Assembly: GCF_900101855.1 (NCBI RefSeq) | Contig: NZ_FMVC01000001.1 | Location: 434,001 to 498,000 of the forward strand | Direction: 5' to 3' | Source: Flavobacterium anhuiense | Lineage (GTDB): Bacteria; Bacteroidota; Bacteroidia; Flavobacteriales; Flavobacteriaceae | Length of the DNA: 64,000 nucleotides | Part shown: positions 1 through 7,304 of the stretch, piece by piece | How positions within the stretch are numbered: position 1 is the stretch's first letter | Layout: the number at the start of each line of letters is the position of its first letter | The notes under the pieces: model-generated | Seen by the model: only the letters and a program-made list of their open reading frames with translations | What the model was told of the DNA's origin: nothing | Database searches by the model: none | Made by a program: the position numbers and the translations under genes

Positions 1-1519
1 CTAAAACAGGAACATCTGAACCTAAATACCTATAAGTAACATTTTTTAATTCGATATCTGAATCATACGGCACATCAATGGACTGATGCTCTTCTTCTTG
101 CGTTTCGTCTTCTTTTTCGTGAATTTCTGATAATCTTGCCAATGAAATTTTAGCATCTTGAAGCTCTCTCACAAATTGGATCAGCTGTGTAATTGGCCCA
201 TTCAAACTGCCTACAATCGAATTAATGGCCAGCATCATCCCCAGCGTTATAGAACCATCAATAACTAATTTTGCAGATAAAAACGTAATGAAAATATTTT
301 TCAGTTCATTTATTACTGACGAACCAATGCTTTGCGACTGCTCTAAAACCAAACCTTTTATAGAAACCCTAAACAATCTTGCCTGAACATATTCCCAGCC
401 CCAGCGTTTCTGTTTTTCTGCATTATGGAGCTTAATTTCCTGCATTCCGTTTATCAGCTCCATTACCTTGCTCTGCTCTACAGAAACTTCAGCAAAACGT
501 TTGTAATCCAAAATTTCTCTTCGTTTTAAAAACATACTTATCCAGCCAAAATAAAGAAGGCTTCCGACAAAAAACACCAGAAATATCTTGAGATTAAAAT
601 AAGCCAAAACTGCCCCCAATACAAACATATTGATAACAGAAAATAGCACATTTAAAGAGGATGTTGTAAGTATTTTTTCGATTCTACGATGATCATTAAT
701 TCGCTGCATGATATCACCGGTCATCCTTACATCAAAAAAAGAAATCGGAAGATTCATTAACTTGATAAAGAAATCAGAAATTAATGAAATATTAATGCGG
801 GTCGAGAGATGAAGCAGTATCCAGCTTCTTATGAGTTCTAAACCTGTTCTCCCAGCAAAAAGGAACAGCTGAGCAAATAGGATCAGATAAATGAAATGAA
901 TATTCTGATTCTGTATTCCGACATCGACAATGCTTTGGGTTAAAAATGGAAATATCAACTGTAATAAACTACCCGCAAAAAGCCCTATAGCAAGCTGAAT
1001 AAGAAATGATTTGTATTGAAAGAGGTATTGAGAAAGGAATCTGAATCCCAACCCTGAATCTTCTTCTTTATCAAAATTAGATTGAAAAAATTTTGGAGTC
1101 GGTTCAATCAATAATGCTATTCCTTCTTTTATCTCATCATGAGCATTATTTCCAATCCAGAACTTTACAAATTCATCTTTACTGTATTCCAAAAGACCAA
1201 AAGCTGGGTCTGAGATATAATATTTGCCTTTTTTTATTTTATAAAGTACAACATAGTGATTATCGTTCCAATGCAAAATACATGGCAGCGGAGCTTCTTC
1301 GATTCTTTTTACAGAGAGTTTTACCCCTAAAGTTCTAAATCCAATTTTTTCAGCAGCATCACTTAAAAAAAGCAAATTACTTCCTTCACGAGTTGTTTCG
1401 CTAATATTTCTCAACTCCTGAATGTTGATTGTTTTACCGTAATATTTAGCAATAATTTTTAAACATGTCGGTCCGCAATCTTTGTTATCTGCCTGTTTAT
1501 AATGAGTGAATTTTTTCAA
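1..1519 (-). CDS. C39-peptidase bacteriocin-type ABC exporter (3' end cut by window)
   Basis: Exports double-glycine leader peptides and clips the leader at the inner membrane. The N-terminal C39 domain shows Gln9, Cys15 in DNKDCGPTC, His88 in NDNHYVV and Asp104 in SDPAFG, the full catalytic set. Membrane helices of the ABC exporter domain fill roughly residues 160-430. A hinge follows, and the window ends at the entry to the ATPase domain (ELKNVTYRY), so Walker motifs lie outside. I chose a TTG start at 1519 because it begins KKFTHYKQ, as family members do, and an in-frame stop lies just upstream with no ATG between. It is the last visible gene of a minus-strand run with three peptides and a VKOR protein. 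Confidence 0.93.
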   Translation of the reverse strand, partial: MKKFTHYKQADNKDCGPTCLKIIAKYYGKTINIQELRNISETTREGSNLLFLSDAAEKIGFRTLGVKLSVKRIEEAPLPCILHWNDNHYVVLYKIKKGKYYISDPAFGLLEYSKDEFVKFWIGNNAHDEIKEGIALLIEPTPKFFQSNFDKEEDSGLGFRFLSQYLFQYKSFLIQLAIGLFAGSLLQLIFPFLTQSIVDVGIQNQNIHFIYLILFAQLFLFAGRTGLELIRSWILLHLSTRINISLISDFFIKLMNLPISFFDVRMTGDIMQRINDHRRIEKILTTSSLNVLFSVINMFVLGAVLAYFNLKIFLVFFVGSLLYFGWISMFLKRREILDYKRFAEVSVEQSKVMELINGMQEIKLHNAEKQKRWGWEYVQARLFRVSIKGLVLEQSQSIGSSVINELKNIFITFLSAKLVIDGSITLGMMLAINSIVGSLNGPITQLIQFVRELQDAKISLARLSEIHEKEDETQEEEHQSIDVPYDSDIELKNVTYRYLGSDVPVL

Positions 1520-1577
1520 TTTATTATGATTTATTCCAGACCAAATTAAGAAAAAAATTTCTTGTTAATCCATAAAA

Positions 1578-1607
1578 AAACAGAGAAGACCTAAATCTTC
1601 TCTGTTT
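1578..1607 (-). terminator. Intrinsic terminator between precursor peptides and exporter
   Basis: A perfect 12-bp stem (AAACAGAGAAGA and its complement) with a 6-base loop is followed on the minus strand by seven T. It lies after the last peptide gene and before the exporter start, so it should cut most transcripts and let a minority read through to the exporter. Confidence 0.8.
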
Positions 1608-1833
1608 CAGTATTTAAAAACAAATTTTTTAGCAACACAATTTCTTTAGGACATGGCCGCGGTTACCCTAACCAAATAAAAATAACCTTGCGACCAACTC
1701 CTAAGAATCTCAGTACCAATCATCAATACTGAGAATATGCTCAATGTTCCACGATCGAGCGCCTATACATTAAAAAAAACATGACTAAATTCTAAATAAG
1801 GCTATATCGTATTACTTTTAAAAAAGTTAAAAA
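1608..1833. other. Gap without a convincing gene
   Basis: These 226 bases between the terminator and the six-cysteine peptide hold only short broken frames. One minus-strand frame ends in LKKLCC and stop, like the neighbouring peptide end (RLCC), but it has no leader and no start. I see nothing else. Confidence 0.4.
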
Positions 1834-2025
1834 TCAACAACAAAGACGACTTGTATCACAAATACCTGATGATGTATTTAGCGGACAAGTTTCGCCTAGC
1901 GGTATTAAAAAACATCCTGCTTCTAAGGCTTGAACCCAACATTCTGGAATTCCTCCTTTCATGGTTTTCTGTTCATTTTTGTTAATGGACTGAGCACCTT
2001 CAAGACTTAAAATTTTCTTTAACAT
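1834..2025 (-). CDS. Double-glycine leader peptide with six-cysteine core
   Basis: 63-residue secreted peptide precursor. The leader MLKKILSLEGAQSINKNEQ ends in KTMKGG, the cut site expected for a C39 exporter and typical of the GG-Bacteroidales natural-product precursor type. The 38-residue core after GG contains six cysteines and ends in LCC, so a disulfide-bonded mature peptide is likely. The VKOR/thioredoxin protein upstream in the same direction could form those bonds. No radical-SAM, ATP-grasp or lanthionine enzyme is visible in the window. Target and activity cannot be told from sequence. Confidence 0.8.
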   Translation of the reverse strand: MLKKILSLEGAQSINKNEQKTMKGGIPECWVQALEAGCFLIPLGETCPLNTSSGICDTSRLCC

Positions 2026-2073
2026 AATTAATACCTTTTTTATCTAGTACAACAGTTTGTTCTGCCTAACTAT

Positions 2074-2199
2074 TTAATATTTCTCAACAACAGTATCATG
2101 GCAATTGATATCTTCTGAATATTCATTGCCCAAGATGTTTTTCTGCTCTTTTTTTGTCAGCTTTCTTGTTTCCTTACTTTTTAAAATCTTTTCTAACAT
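2074..2199 (-). CDS. Small leader-type peptide, 41 aa, GG replaced by GN
   Basis: A short frame beginning MLEKILKSKETRKLTKKEQ aligns with the leaders of both neighbours (MLKKIL, MLKNIL, then a KEQK-type helix). At the expected cut it reads NILGN instead of KGG. The 16-residue tail has a single cysteine, so an intramolecular disulfide is impossible. It sits between the two cysteine-rich peptides in the same direction. It may be a decaying paralogue, an immunity or regulatory peptide, or a precursor with a relaxed cut site. Confidence 0.6.
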   Translation of the reverse strand: MLEKILKSKETRKLTKKEQKNILGNEYSEDINCHDTVVEKY

Positions 2200-2268
2200 A
2201 ACTGGCTATTTACATTTTTTGGTTTAAGCCTCAAATTTGCAATAACTTGATGCTTAAAAAAATCCTCT

Positions 2269-2451
2269 TTAGCAACTTCCGACATAATTATTTGGTATGC
2301 AGTTCCAGTATGCTGGCACAGTACCAAATTCTGTACATCTTTTAGCTTTAAATCCATCTTCACAAATAGGAGTATGATCTCTATTCATTGTTTTCAGCTC
2401 ACTTGCAGTCAATTCTACTGCACCCTTCAATTTTAAAATATTCTTTAACAT
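2269..2451 (-). CDS. Leader-type peptide with four-cysteine core, no GG site
   Basis: 60 residues from the ATG at 2451; a GTG one codon earlier is also possible but the MLKNIL start matches its paralogues. The leader MLKNILKLKGAVELTASEL is clear, but the expected double glycine is replaced by MNRDH. The core holds four cysteines and ends in GSC, suiting two disulfides. It directly follows the VKOR/thioredoxin gene with a 61-base gap, so both are probably on one transcript. Whether the C39 exporter can cut a leader without GG is open. Confidence 0.72.
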   Translation of the reverse strand: MLKNILKLKGAVELTASELKTMNRDHTPICEDGFKAKRCTEFGTVPAYWNCIPNNYVGSC

Positions 2452-2512
2452 CACTGCAGGTTTTAAAGTTGGGGTAACTAATTTCTATTTTAACAGTCTA
2501 AATTCCTGTTTC

Positions 2513-4069
2513 TTAGGCTATTTTTTCTAACACTTGAACTTCTTCTACATAATCATTTAAGAAATATTTCAATTCGTTCAATTCATATTCATTTGGAAAT
2601 AACCTTTCGTTTACAATCTTAATCGGTGTATAATTAAAATTGTTCATCGAGCACCAATCATATTGCTTCTGAATTTCCTGATTTATCATCATGCTTACAG
2701 AATCAACATTCCATTTTTTTAACCACTTTTTGTGAGTCATTCTTTTAATGTACCAATCTGAAATCGCTTCAACTGTTTTTCCAGGTGTTGTTCTGTTAAT
2801 AGTTAAAAGCCTTTCTACAACTGCTTTGTAAGGGTTGTCATTATTTTCTGGATTAATATTAAAAAGAACGTTCAAAAATATTTTATCTGGAAACTTTAAT
2901 ACCAAGTCAAAAGCTTCTTGAAAAGTTTTATAACAGTGTCCGCAACTTGGGCTAAGAATTACAGAAAGTCTAACTCCTGCATTTCTATTTCCAAATGTCA
3001 AACCTCTTAAGTCTTCAAACCCTTTGTTATATTTTACTTTTTTAGATAAGAAATTCAATAAGGAATAGTTTCTTTTGAATTTCTTAAGTTCTTTGAGCGA
3101 GTTTTCATTATCAAGCATTTTTCTAATCATCACTTTAACTGCCGCCCAGATTGGTATTAAAAGCAACAAAGAGAATACATAAGGAAAAATTTCATTAAAG
3201 CTGAAACTCAATGTAAAAAGATCTGAAGAAAACCAAACAACACTCTGTGCCAATATTAAAAATGATATTGCTAAACACATTATGCACCATTTTTGAATCT
3301 CAAATTTTTGAATCCAAATCGAGCATACTATTATTGGAATAGCTAATAAACTTAAGAATCCAACAAAAATCGCTGAACTTAAAGGCTGAACCAATATTGC
3401 TATAATACTTGAACTAAAGAAAAGCAATGGCAAATCTGAAAAACTCAACCATTTATTTGCTATATCATCATTAAAGCTTATTACCGAGTGACAAGAAGAA
3501 TTAGTACTTAAATTACAGAATTTTGAAATTACAGTGTTTTTAACTCCCCACTTCTCTTGAACTATAAAGATACTTACGATTAAACCAAGAACTGATGTCA
3601 CCAAAAATGAAGCGCTAAACCAATCAAAACGATTATAGAACAAAGACAATCCTGCTACAAGCGCAAGAGGCAGAAAATATTTTAGCCAGTTGTATTCTAT
3701 TTTTAGATTATCTCTTGCTACAACATTGTTTGGTTCAATGGCCACAATTACTCCATTCCAATCTAAAAGGAATTTATCATAAGATAATTTTTGGCTTCCT
3801 TTTTTTGAGGTTGTGATTCTAACACCGCTTTTAATCTTTTCAACTAGTGTCAATTCATCTTTAAAATATGCCAAAAAGTTAGATGGCAAATCTTCAATCT
3901 GTTCTTTCGAAACTCTTACAGCAGCATTCTCTACAGAAAGCAAATCAAACGAGTCTGTAATGGCAAACAAACTCGGATAATTTGGATGAGACAAAAACAG
4001 ATCCTTAAACTCATTTTTGATATCTGAGTAGCGGTTGATTTGCAGAAATTTTTGGACAAGTTTTAACAT
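2513..4069 (-). CDS. C39-like / VKOR / thioredoxin fusion protein (disulfide-forming)
   Basis: 518-residue membrane protein. Residues 1-115 resemble a C39-like domain (HPNYPSLFAITDSFD) that lacks the catalytic Cys. Residues about 130-315 form a multi-helix vitamin-K-epoxide-reductase domain with Cys185/Cys193 and the CxxC pair Cys262/Cys265. Residues 365-505 are thioredoxin-like with Cys376-G-H-Cys379. VKOR-thioredoxin fusions pass electrons from a thiol to quinone, so this probably makes disulfides in peptides emerging from the C39 exporter. It is first in the minus-strand run, and the next genes encode four- and six-cysteine peptides. The degenerate C39 domain may bind leaders without cutting. 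Confidence 0.88.
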   Translation of the reverse strand: MLKLVQKFLQINRYSDIKNEFKDLFLSHPNYPSLFAITDSFDLLSVENAAVRVSKEQIEDLPSNFLAYFKDELTLVEKIKSGVRITTSKKGSQKLSYDKFLLDWNGVIVAIEPNNVVARDNLKIEYNWLKYFLPLALVAGLSLFYNRFDWFSASFLVTSVLGLIVSIFIVQEKWGVKNTVISKFCNLSTNSSCHSVISFNDDIANKWLSFSDLPLLFFSSSIIAILVQPLSSAIFVGFLSLLAIPIIVCSIWIQKFEIQKWCIMCLAISFLILAQSVVWFSSDLFTLSFSFNEIFPYVFSLLLLIPIWAAVKVMIRKMLDNENSLKELKKFKRNYSLLNFLSKKVKYNKGFEDLRGLTFGNRNAGVRLSVILSPSCGHCYKTFQEAFDLVLKFPDKIFLNVLFNINPENNDNPYKAVVERLLTINRTTPGKTVEAISDWYIKRMTHKKWLKKWNVDSVSMMINQEIQKQYDWCSMNNFNYTPIKIVNERLFPNEYELNELKYFLNDYVEEVQVLEKIA

Positions 4070-4140
4070 CGCTTTTGATCGTTTTTAAATCATTTTACAC
4101 TGCAAAGATTGGGGATTTTATTGATAAAAATCGCATAAAC

Positions 4141-4186
4141 ACATACATTTTATTAATTATACCACATACAATTTATAAATTATACC
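4141..4186. repeat. Tandem 23-bp direct repeat upstream of the VKOR gene
   Basis: Two adjacent 23-base copies (4141-4163 and 4164-4186), each starting ACATAC and ending TTATACC, differ at two positions. The period is close to two helical turns, the arrangement used by regulators that bind direct repeats, including AraC-type dimers. It lies 72-117 bases upstream of the VKOR start, in the divergent promoter region. Confidence 0.6.
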
Positions 4187-4293
4187 AAGTATAGTATCCT
4201 TTTTAATGTATTGATTTACAATTATTTACATGTTTGTTTTTTGAATAAAAAGCTTAGAAAGTCCATTTTCGATTAACGGTTTTGCTTTTTATC

Positions 4294-4301
4294 TAGTTTT
4301 G
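4294..4301 (+). promoter_or_regulatory. Candidate -7 element for the plus-strand peptide array
   Basis: TAGTTTTG is an exact match to TAnnTTTG, 30 bases before the ATG of a decayed precursor copy and pointing toward the array. No good -33 TTG lies at normal spacing, so support is partial. Confidence 0.35.
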
Positions 4302-4330
4302 GAAAAGCAATAATCTAAACATTAAAAAAC

Positions 4331-4529
4331 ATGAAAAATAGGCCCATAACAACAGATGATTTTGGAAGAAAAAATCAGACGAATAGGCTTAAAATAAATG
4401 ACTAAAAAAAGACGAGTTAAGCTCTAAAGAAATAAAAAAAGCATTCACAAAAACAGATCTAAGCAGTACATTTTTCAACAAAATTAACTTAAATACAAAG
4501 CCCATTTCTTACTGCTTTTAATTCTAAAA
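4331..4529 (+). pseudogene. Decayed copy of the array precursor peptide
   Basis: An ATG frame reads MKNRPITTDDFGRKNQTNRL and stops after 24 residues. Its start resembles the array leaders (MKNSKLTFEDF). A second frame, shifted relative to it, continues LKKDELSSKEIKKAFTKTD and looks like the second half of a leader, but no GG follows. The two halves in different frames suggest an old frameshifted precursor gene just upstream of the intact array. The match is short, so chance is possible. Confidence 0.35.
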
Positions 4530-4642
4530 AATCCCTAAATAAACTATTTATAATACTGCTTTTGGGCATCTGATAAAAAATGTTTAAAAAATATTATGAA
4601 AGATTTATAGTACTAATTTATTAATTCAAATAAAAATATATC

Positions 4643-4786
4643 ATGAAAAGGTCAAAATTAACATTCGAAGATTTTAAAATAGATACAATTTCTAGAAAAG
4701 AACAAAAGACAATTAAAGGGGGAGCTTACGAAGATCCGACAGATGTCAGTAATCCAGGGAGATCTGCTGGTGGTGGAAATAATTAA
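4643..4786 (+). CDS. Cysteine-free double-glycine peptide, array copy 1
   Basis: 47-residue precursor, shorter than usual gene-calling cutoffs. The leader has a conserved SKLTFEDF block, then a KEQKTIKGG cut site. The mature part would be AYEDPTDVSNPGRSAGGGNN: no cysteine, acidic then proline-glycine-rich, ending in GGGNN like copies 2 and 3. Leaders of this kind (KLTFEDF...GG) occur in Flavobacteriia, often labelled as possible modified-peptide precursors, but no modifying enzyme is in the window. It is the most divergent copy of the array, with R rather than K at two leader positions. Confidence 0.75.
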   Translation: MKRSKLTFEDFKIDTISRKEQKTIKGGAYEDPTDVSNPGRSAGGGNN

Positions 4787-4831
4787 ATCAGAATTTGAAA
4801 TTTTAAAAAATAAATCAAAAAAAGTCAACTC

Positions 4832-4972
4832 ATGAAAAATAGCAAATTAACATTCGAAGATTTTTTACTAGATACAATTTCTAAAAAAGAACAAAAAATA
4901 ATTAAAGGTGGAGATGAAGAGCCGCTTCCTGAACCTTATCCAGGAAGGTCTGCTGGCGGTGGAAATAATTAA
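4832..4972 (+). CDS. Cysteine-free double-glycine peptide, array copy 2
   Basis: 46 residues: leader MKNSKLTFEDFLLDTISKKE, cut site QKIIKGG, core DEEPLPEPYPGRSAGGGNN. It differs from copy 3 by one leader residue (I for T), so both should give the same mature peptide. The core has a DEEPLPEPYP stretch, acidic and proline-rich, and no cysteine. The C39 exporter on the opposite strand is the obvious export route. Function is unknown; a signalling pheromone, a bacteriocin and a modified peptide are all possible. Confidence 0.78.
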   Translation: MKNSKLTFEDFLLDTISKKEQKIIKGGDEEPLPEPYPGRSAGGGNN

Positions 4973-5012
4973 CAGAATTGAACATTTAAAAATGAATCCA
5001 AAAAATCAAGTC

Positions 5013-5153
5013 ATGAAAAATAGCAAATTAACATTCGAAGATTTTCTACTAGATACAATTTCTAAAAAAGAACAAAAAACAATTAAAGGTGGAGATGAAG
5101 AGCCGCTTCCTGAACCTTATCCAGGAAGATCTGCTGGCGGTGGAAATAATTAA
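5013..5153 (+). CDS. Cysteine-free double-glycine peptide, array copy 3
   Basis: 46 residues; the core is identical to copy 2. I placed the start at 5013 because the leader from there matches copies 1 and 2. The open frame extends upstream only by running through copy 2 in another frame, which is an artefact of the repeat. The cut site is KTIKGG. Confidence 0.8.
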   Translation: MKNSKLTFEDFLLDTISKKEQKTIKGGDEEPLPEPYPGRSAGGGNN

Positions 5154-5194
5154 TAGAATTGAAACATTTAAAAATGAATCCAAAAAATCAAGTC

Positions 5195-5337
5195 ATGAAA
5201 ATAGCAAATTAACATTCGAAGATTTTCTACTATATACAATTTCTAAAAAAGAACAAAAAACAATTAAAGGTGGAGATGAAGAGCCGCTTCCAGAACCAAA
5301 TCCAGGAAAAGCGGATGGAGGCAAAGGAAGCACATAA
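5195..5337 (+). pseudogene. Array copy 4, frameshifted after the start codon
   Basis: The unit keeps the whole leader and a diverged core (DEEPLPEPNPGKADGGKGST), but the A-run after ATG has four A where copies 2 and 3 have five. From its own ATG it reads MKIAN and stops. The remaining frame is open to 5337 with no intact start of its own. It may be inactive, rescued by slippage at the A-run, or a sequencing error in a homopolymer. Its core differs from the others (N for Y, KADGGKGST), so loss or gain of this copy would change the peptide mix. Confidence 0.65.
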
Positions 5338-5363
5338 AAATAAATTAAATTATGATTATAGAA

Positions 5364-7139
5364 CTAAATATTATTCGCAAACTGAGCTGGAGACACTCCA
5401 GTTCTTTTGCGAAATGATTTTGCAAAAGAAACTGCATTTTTAAACCCTACGCTTTCAGCAATTGCTTGTGTAGAATATTTACGATACAAATGATTTGTAA
5501 TCATTTGGTTAATAACATAATTAATCTTCAACTCATTAGAATATTCACTAAAAGATTTTCCAAACCTTTTGTTCACAACATAAGAGAGATAGGTAGTATT
5601 TGTTTTTATTTTTTTAGCAGCATAAGAAAGCGTAAAATCAGCATTTAAATATTCTAGTTTTTCTTCTAATGCCAATAATTTTTCGACTATCTTATTTTCT
5701 TTAGCCTCGTCAATACTCAAATTCGCATTTTCCTTTTTCAAAGCCACATCTTCAGTTTCAAGAACATCTATAGTTGCTTTTTCGGCAGGCGCTTTCTCTA
5801 TTTCTGCTTTTTCAAGTTCTTTTTTCTCCAGATTAGCTTTGAACTCTTCAATTAAAGCGTTCATTTTCTTTTGGGCTTTATTTTTATCTCTAATATTTTT
5901 GATGAGGAAAAATACAATTCCAATTACCAAGATTACATAAAATATTTTCAATGCCTTATTCCAAAACACTTCATATTTATACTTCTCCTGAACGCTAAGC
6001 ATCTCGTCACTAAGGTTTGCTGTTCCCTGTTTATAATTTACCTCTAATGTTTCTTCTCTAAGATTTCCCTCATATTTTTCATAAGAGTCCAGGTATAGCT
6101 TAGAGTGTTTATAAGCAAGCTCGGGTTCATTTTTGATACTGTAGATTTTAGCCTGTATATAATTAGACTTAAAATAACTATTATCCATAGTCTTATTCTT
6201 TTGGCTAATTGAATCTACCTTTTTTAAAAATATAAGAGCTCTATCGTATTTCTTCATAGAATAATACAGATCCCCTAAATTATAATTGGCAATTTGATAC
6301 AAATCTTCATTATCAGTCTGTTTTGCATAAAAGGAGATATCATAATAAATTTTTTCGGCATTTACATAATCCTTTTTAATCAGATAAATATTTCCTAAAC
6401 TAAGTTTAGAAATAGTCTTGTTGTCAATAAATCTATCCGAATAGGCTATACTTTTTTTATAATAATATTCTGCAGAATCTAATAAATATGCTTTTTCTCG
6501 ATTCTTGTAGTAATATCCTTCATAAGAATTTCCAAGATTTGTGTAAGTATTACTTTTAGAATTCTGAAACTGATCTTTTTCATACAAACTCTCATTCTGA
6601 TCGAGAAATGCATCATTCTGTTTTAAGATTTTTATAGACAACTGATAATTACCAACGCCTTCATTTAGTAAAGCAATATTGGCTTTAAATTTTACAATTT
6701 GTACAACATCATTTATTTTAGAAGAAAGTTTGACTCCTTCCTGATAACTGCTAAGAGCTTTACCATAGTTTGATCTTTTCCAGAAAGTAAGGCCTCTATA
6801 GTTGCATAAATACGCATGTAACTTTATTTTATCATTAGACTCTGGAATTTTAGCTAAATGCTTTATTGCTTCTGAATACATTTTATCAGATTGACTAGCA
6901 TTTCCTTTTAGTTGATACAGGTAAGAACCTGCAGCATAAGCGAAGGCTTGATGAATCTCATTTTTAGACTTAATCATCTGATTTACATAGGATAAACCCT
7001 CATCATAATTTCCATTAATGCTAAAACGGATTTTATCCTGTAATTCTAAGTACTTTTGTTCCGTGAGCTCTCCTGTAGTTTGAGCAACCCCACTGGAATA
7101 GATTAATAGTAAAAAGAAAAAAGAGATGATCAGCCTCAT
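5364..7139 (-). CDS. TPR-containing membrane AraC-family regulator
   Basis: 591 residues. A signal peptide (about 1-19, ending VAQ) is followed by TPR repeats to about residue 370 and a single membrane helix near 395-412 (IFYVILVIGIVFFLI). Next come a charged coiled stretch rich in K/E and a C-terminal AraC helix-turn-helix domain (YLSYVVNKRFGKSFSEY, SVGFKNAVSFAKSFRKRTG). In this Bacteroidota family the TPR part is outside the cytoplasm and the DNA-binding part inside. It is convergent with the peptide array and 26 bases from it, so it is a good candidate for sensing the exported peptides and controlling the locus. That role is inference. Confidence 0.9.
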   Translation of the reverse strand: MRLIISFFFLLLIYSSGVAQTTGELTEQKYLELQDKIRFSINGNYDEGLSYVNQMIKSKNEIHQAFAYAAGSYLYQLKGNASQSDKMYSEAIKHLAKIPESNDKIKLHAYLCNYRGLTFWKRSNYGKALSSYQEGVKLSSKINDVVQIVKFKANIALLNEGVGNYQLSIKILKQNDAFLDQNESLYEKDQFQNSKSNTYTNLGNSYEGYYYKNREKAYLLDSAEYYYKKSIAYSDRFIDNKTISKLSLGNIYLIKKDYVNAEKIYYDISFYAKQTDNEDLYQIANYNLGDLYYSMKKYDRALIFLKKVDSISQKNKTMDNSYFKSNYIQAKIYSIKNEPELAYKHSKLYLDSYEKYEGNLREETLEVNYKQGTANLSDEMLSVQEKYKYEVFWNKALKIFYVILVIGIVFFLIKNIRDKNKAQKKMNALIEEFKANLEKKELEKAEIEKAPAEKATIDVLETEDVALKKENANLSIDEAKENKIVEKLLALEEKLEYLNADFTLSYAAKKIKTNTTYLSYVVNKRFGKSFSEYSNELKINYVINQMITNHLYRKYSTQAIAESVGFKNAVSFAKSFRKRTGVSPAQFANNI

Positions 7140-7276
7140 TTAGTTTGTTTTTGGAATTCAAAAATAGTCTATAAATTATCAATAAACTACAATTTATTTG
7201 CCAAATTCCTATTAATATTATTTTTGCTATAAATAAATATAACATTTTAACATGTATTTGTTATATTTTTATTATG

Positions 7277-7284
7277 TAAATTTG
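7277..7284 (+). promoter_or_regulatory. Bacteroidota-type promoter of the acyl-CoA dehydrogenase
   Basis: TAAATTTG is an exact -7 match, with TTTG at 7257-7260 (spacer 16). The ATG at 7305 is 20 bases downstream, which favours it over an upstream TTG at 7287 that lies too close to the transcription start. Confidence 0.5.
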
Positions 7285-7304
7285 CTTTGCTAAATTTAAA
7301 AATC

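Larger units (their letters stand above)
4643..5337 (+). repeat. Tandem repeat array of four peptide-gene units
   Basis: Four units repeat with periods of 189, 181 and 182 bases between start codons. Each carries one precursor gene plus a short spacer. Spacers between units 2-3 and 3-4 are nearly identical (ATTTAAAAATGAATCCAAAA), pointing to recent unequal duplication of copies 2-4. Confidence 0.85.

Noticed and set aside
1608..1660. Frame ending LKKLCC-stop as a further cysteine peptide
   Set aside because: An in-frame stop lies 12 codons upstream, no leader or start is present, and DNA similarity to the real peptide end is weak.
4908..5337. 81-82 residue proteins covering array units with an N-terminal extension
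   Set aside because: The extensions are the previous unit read in another frame. True starts are the ATGs before SKLTFEDF; copy 4 lacks one in frame.
4643..5337. CRISPR array
   Set aside because: The repeats are 181-189 bases, coding, and without short unique spacers or cas genes.
1..7139. Lanthipeptide, graspetide or radical-SAM peptide cluster
   Set aside because: Leaders fit several modified-peptide families, but no LanB/LanM, ATP-grasp or radical-SAM gene is in the window. The cluster is cut on the left, so this stays open rather than supported.
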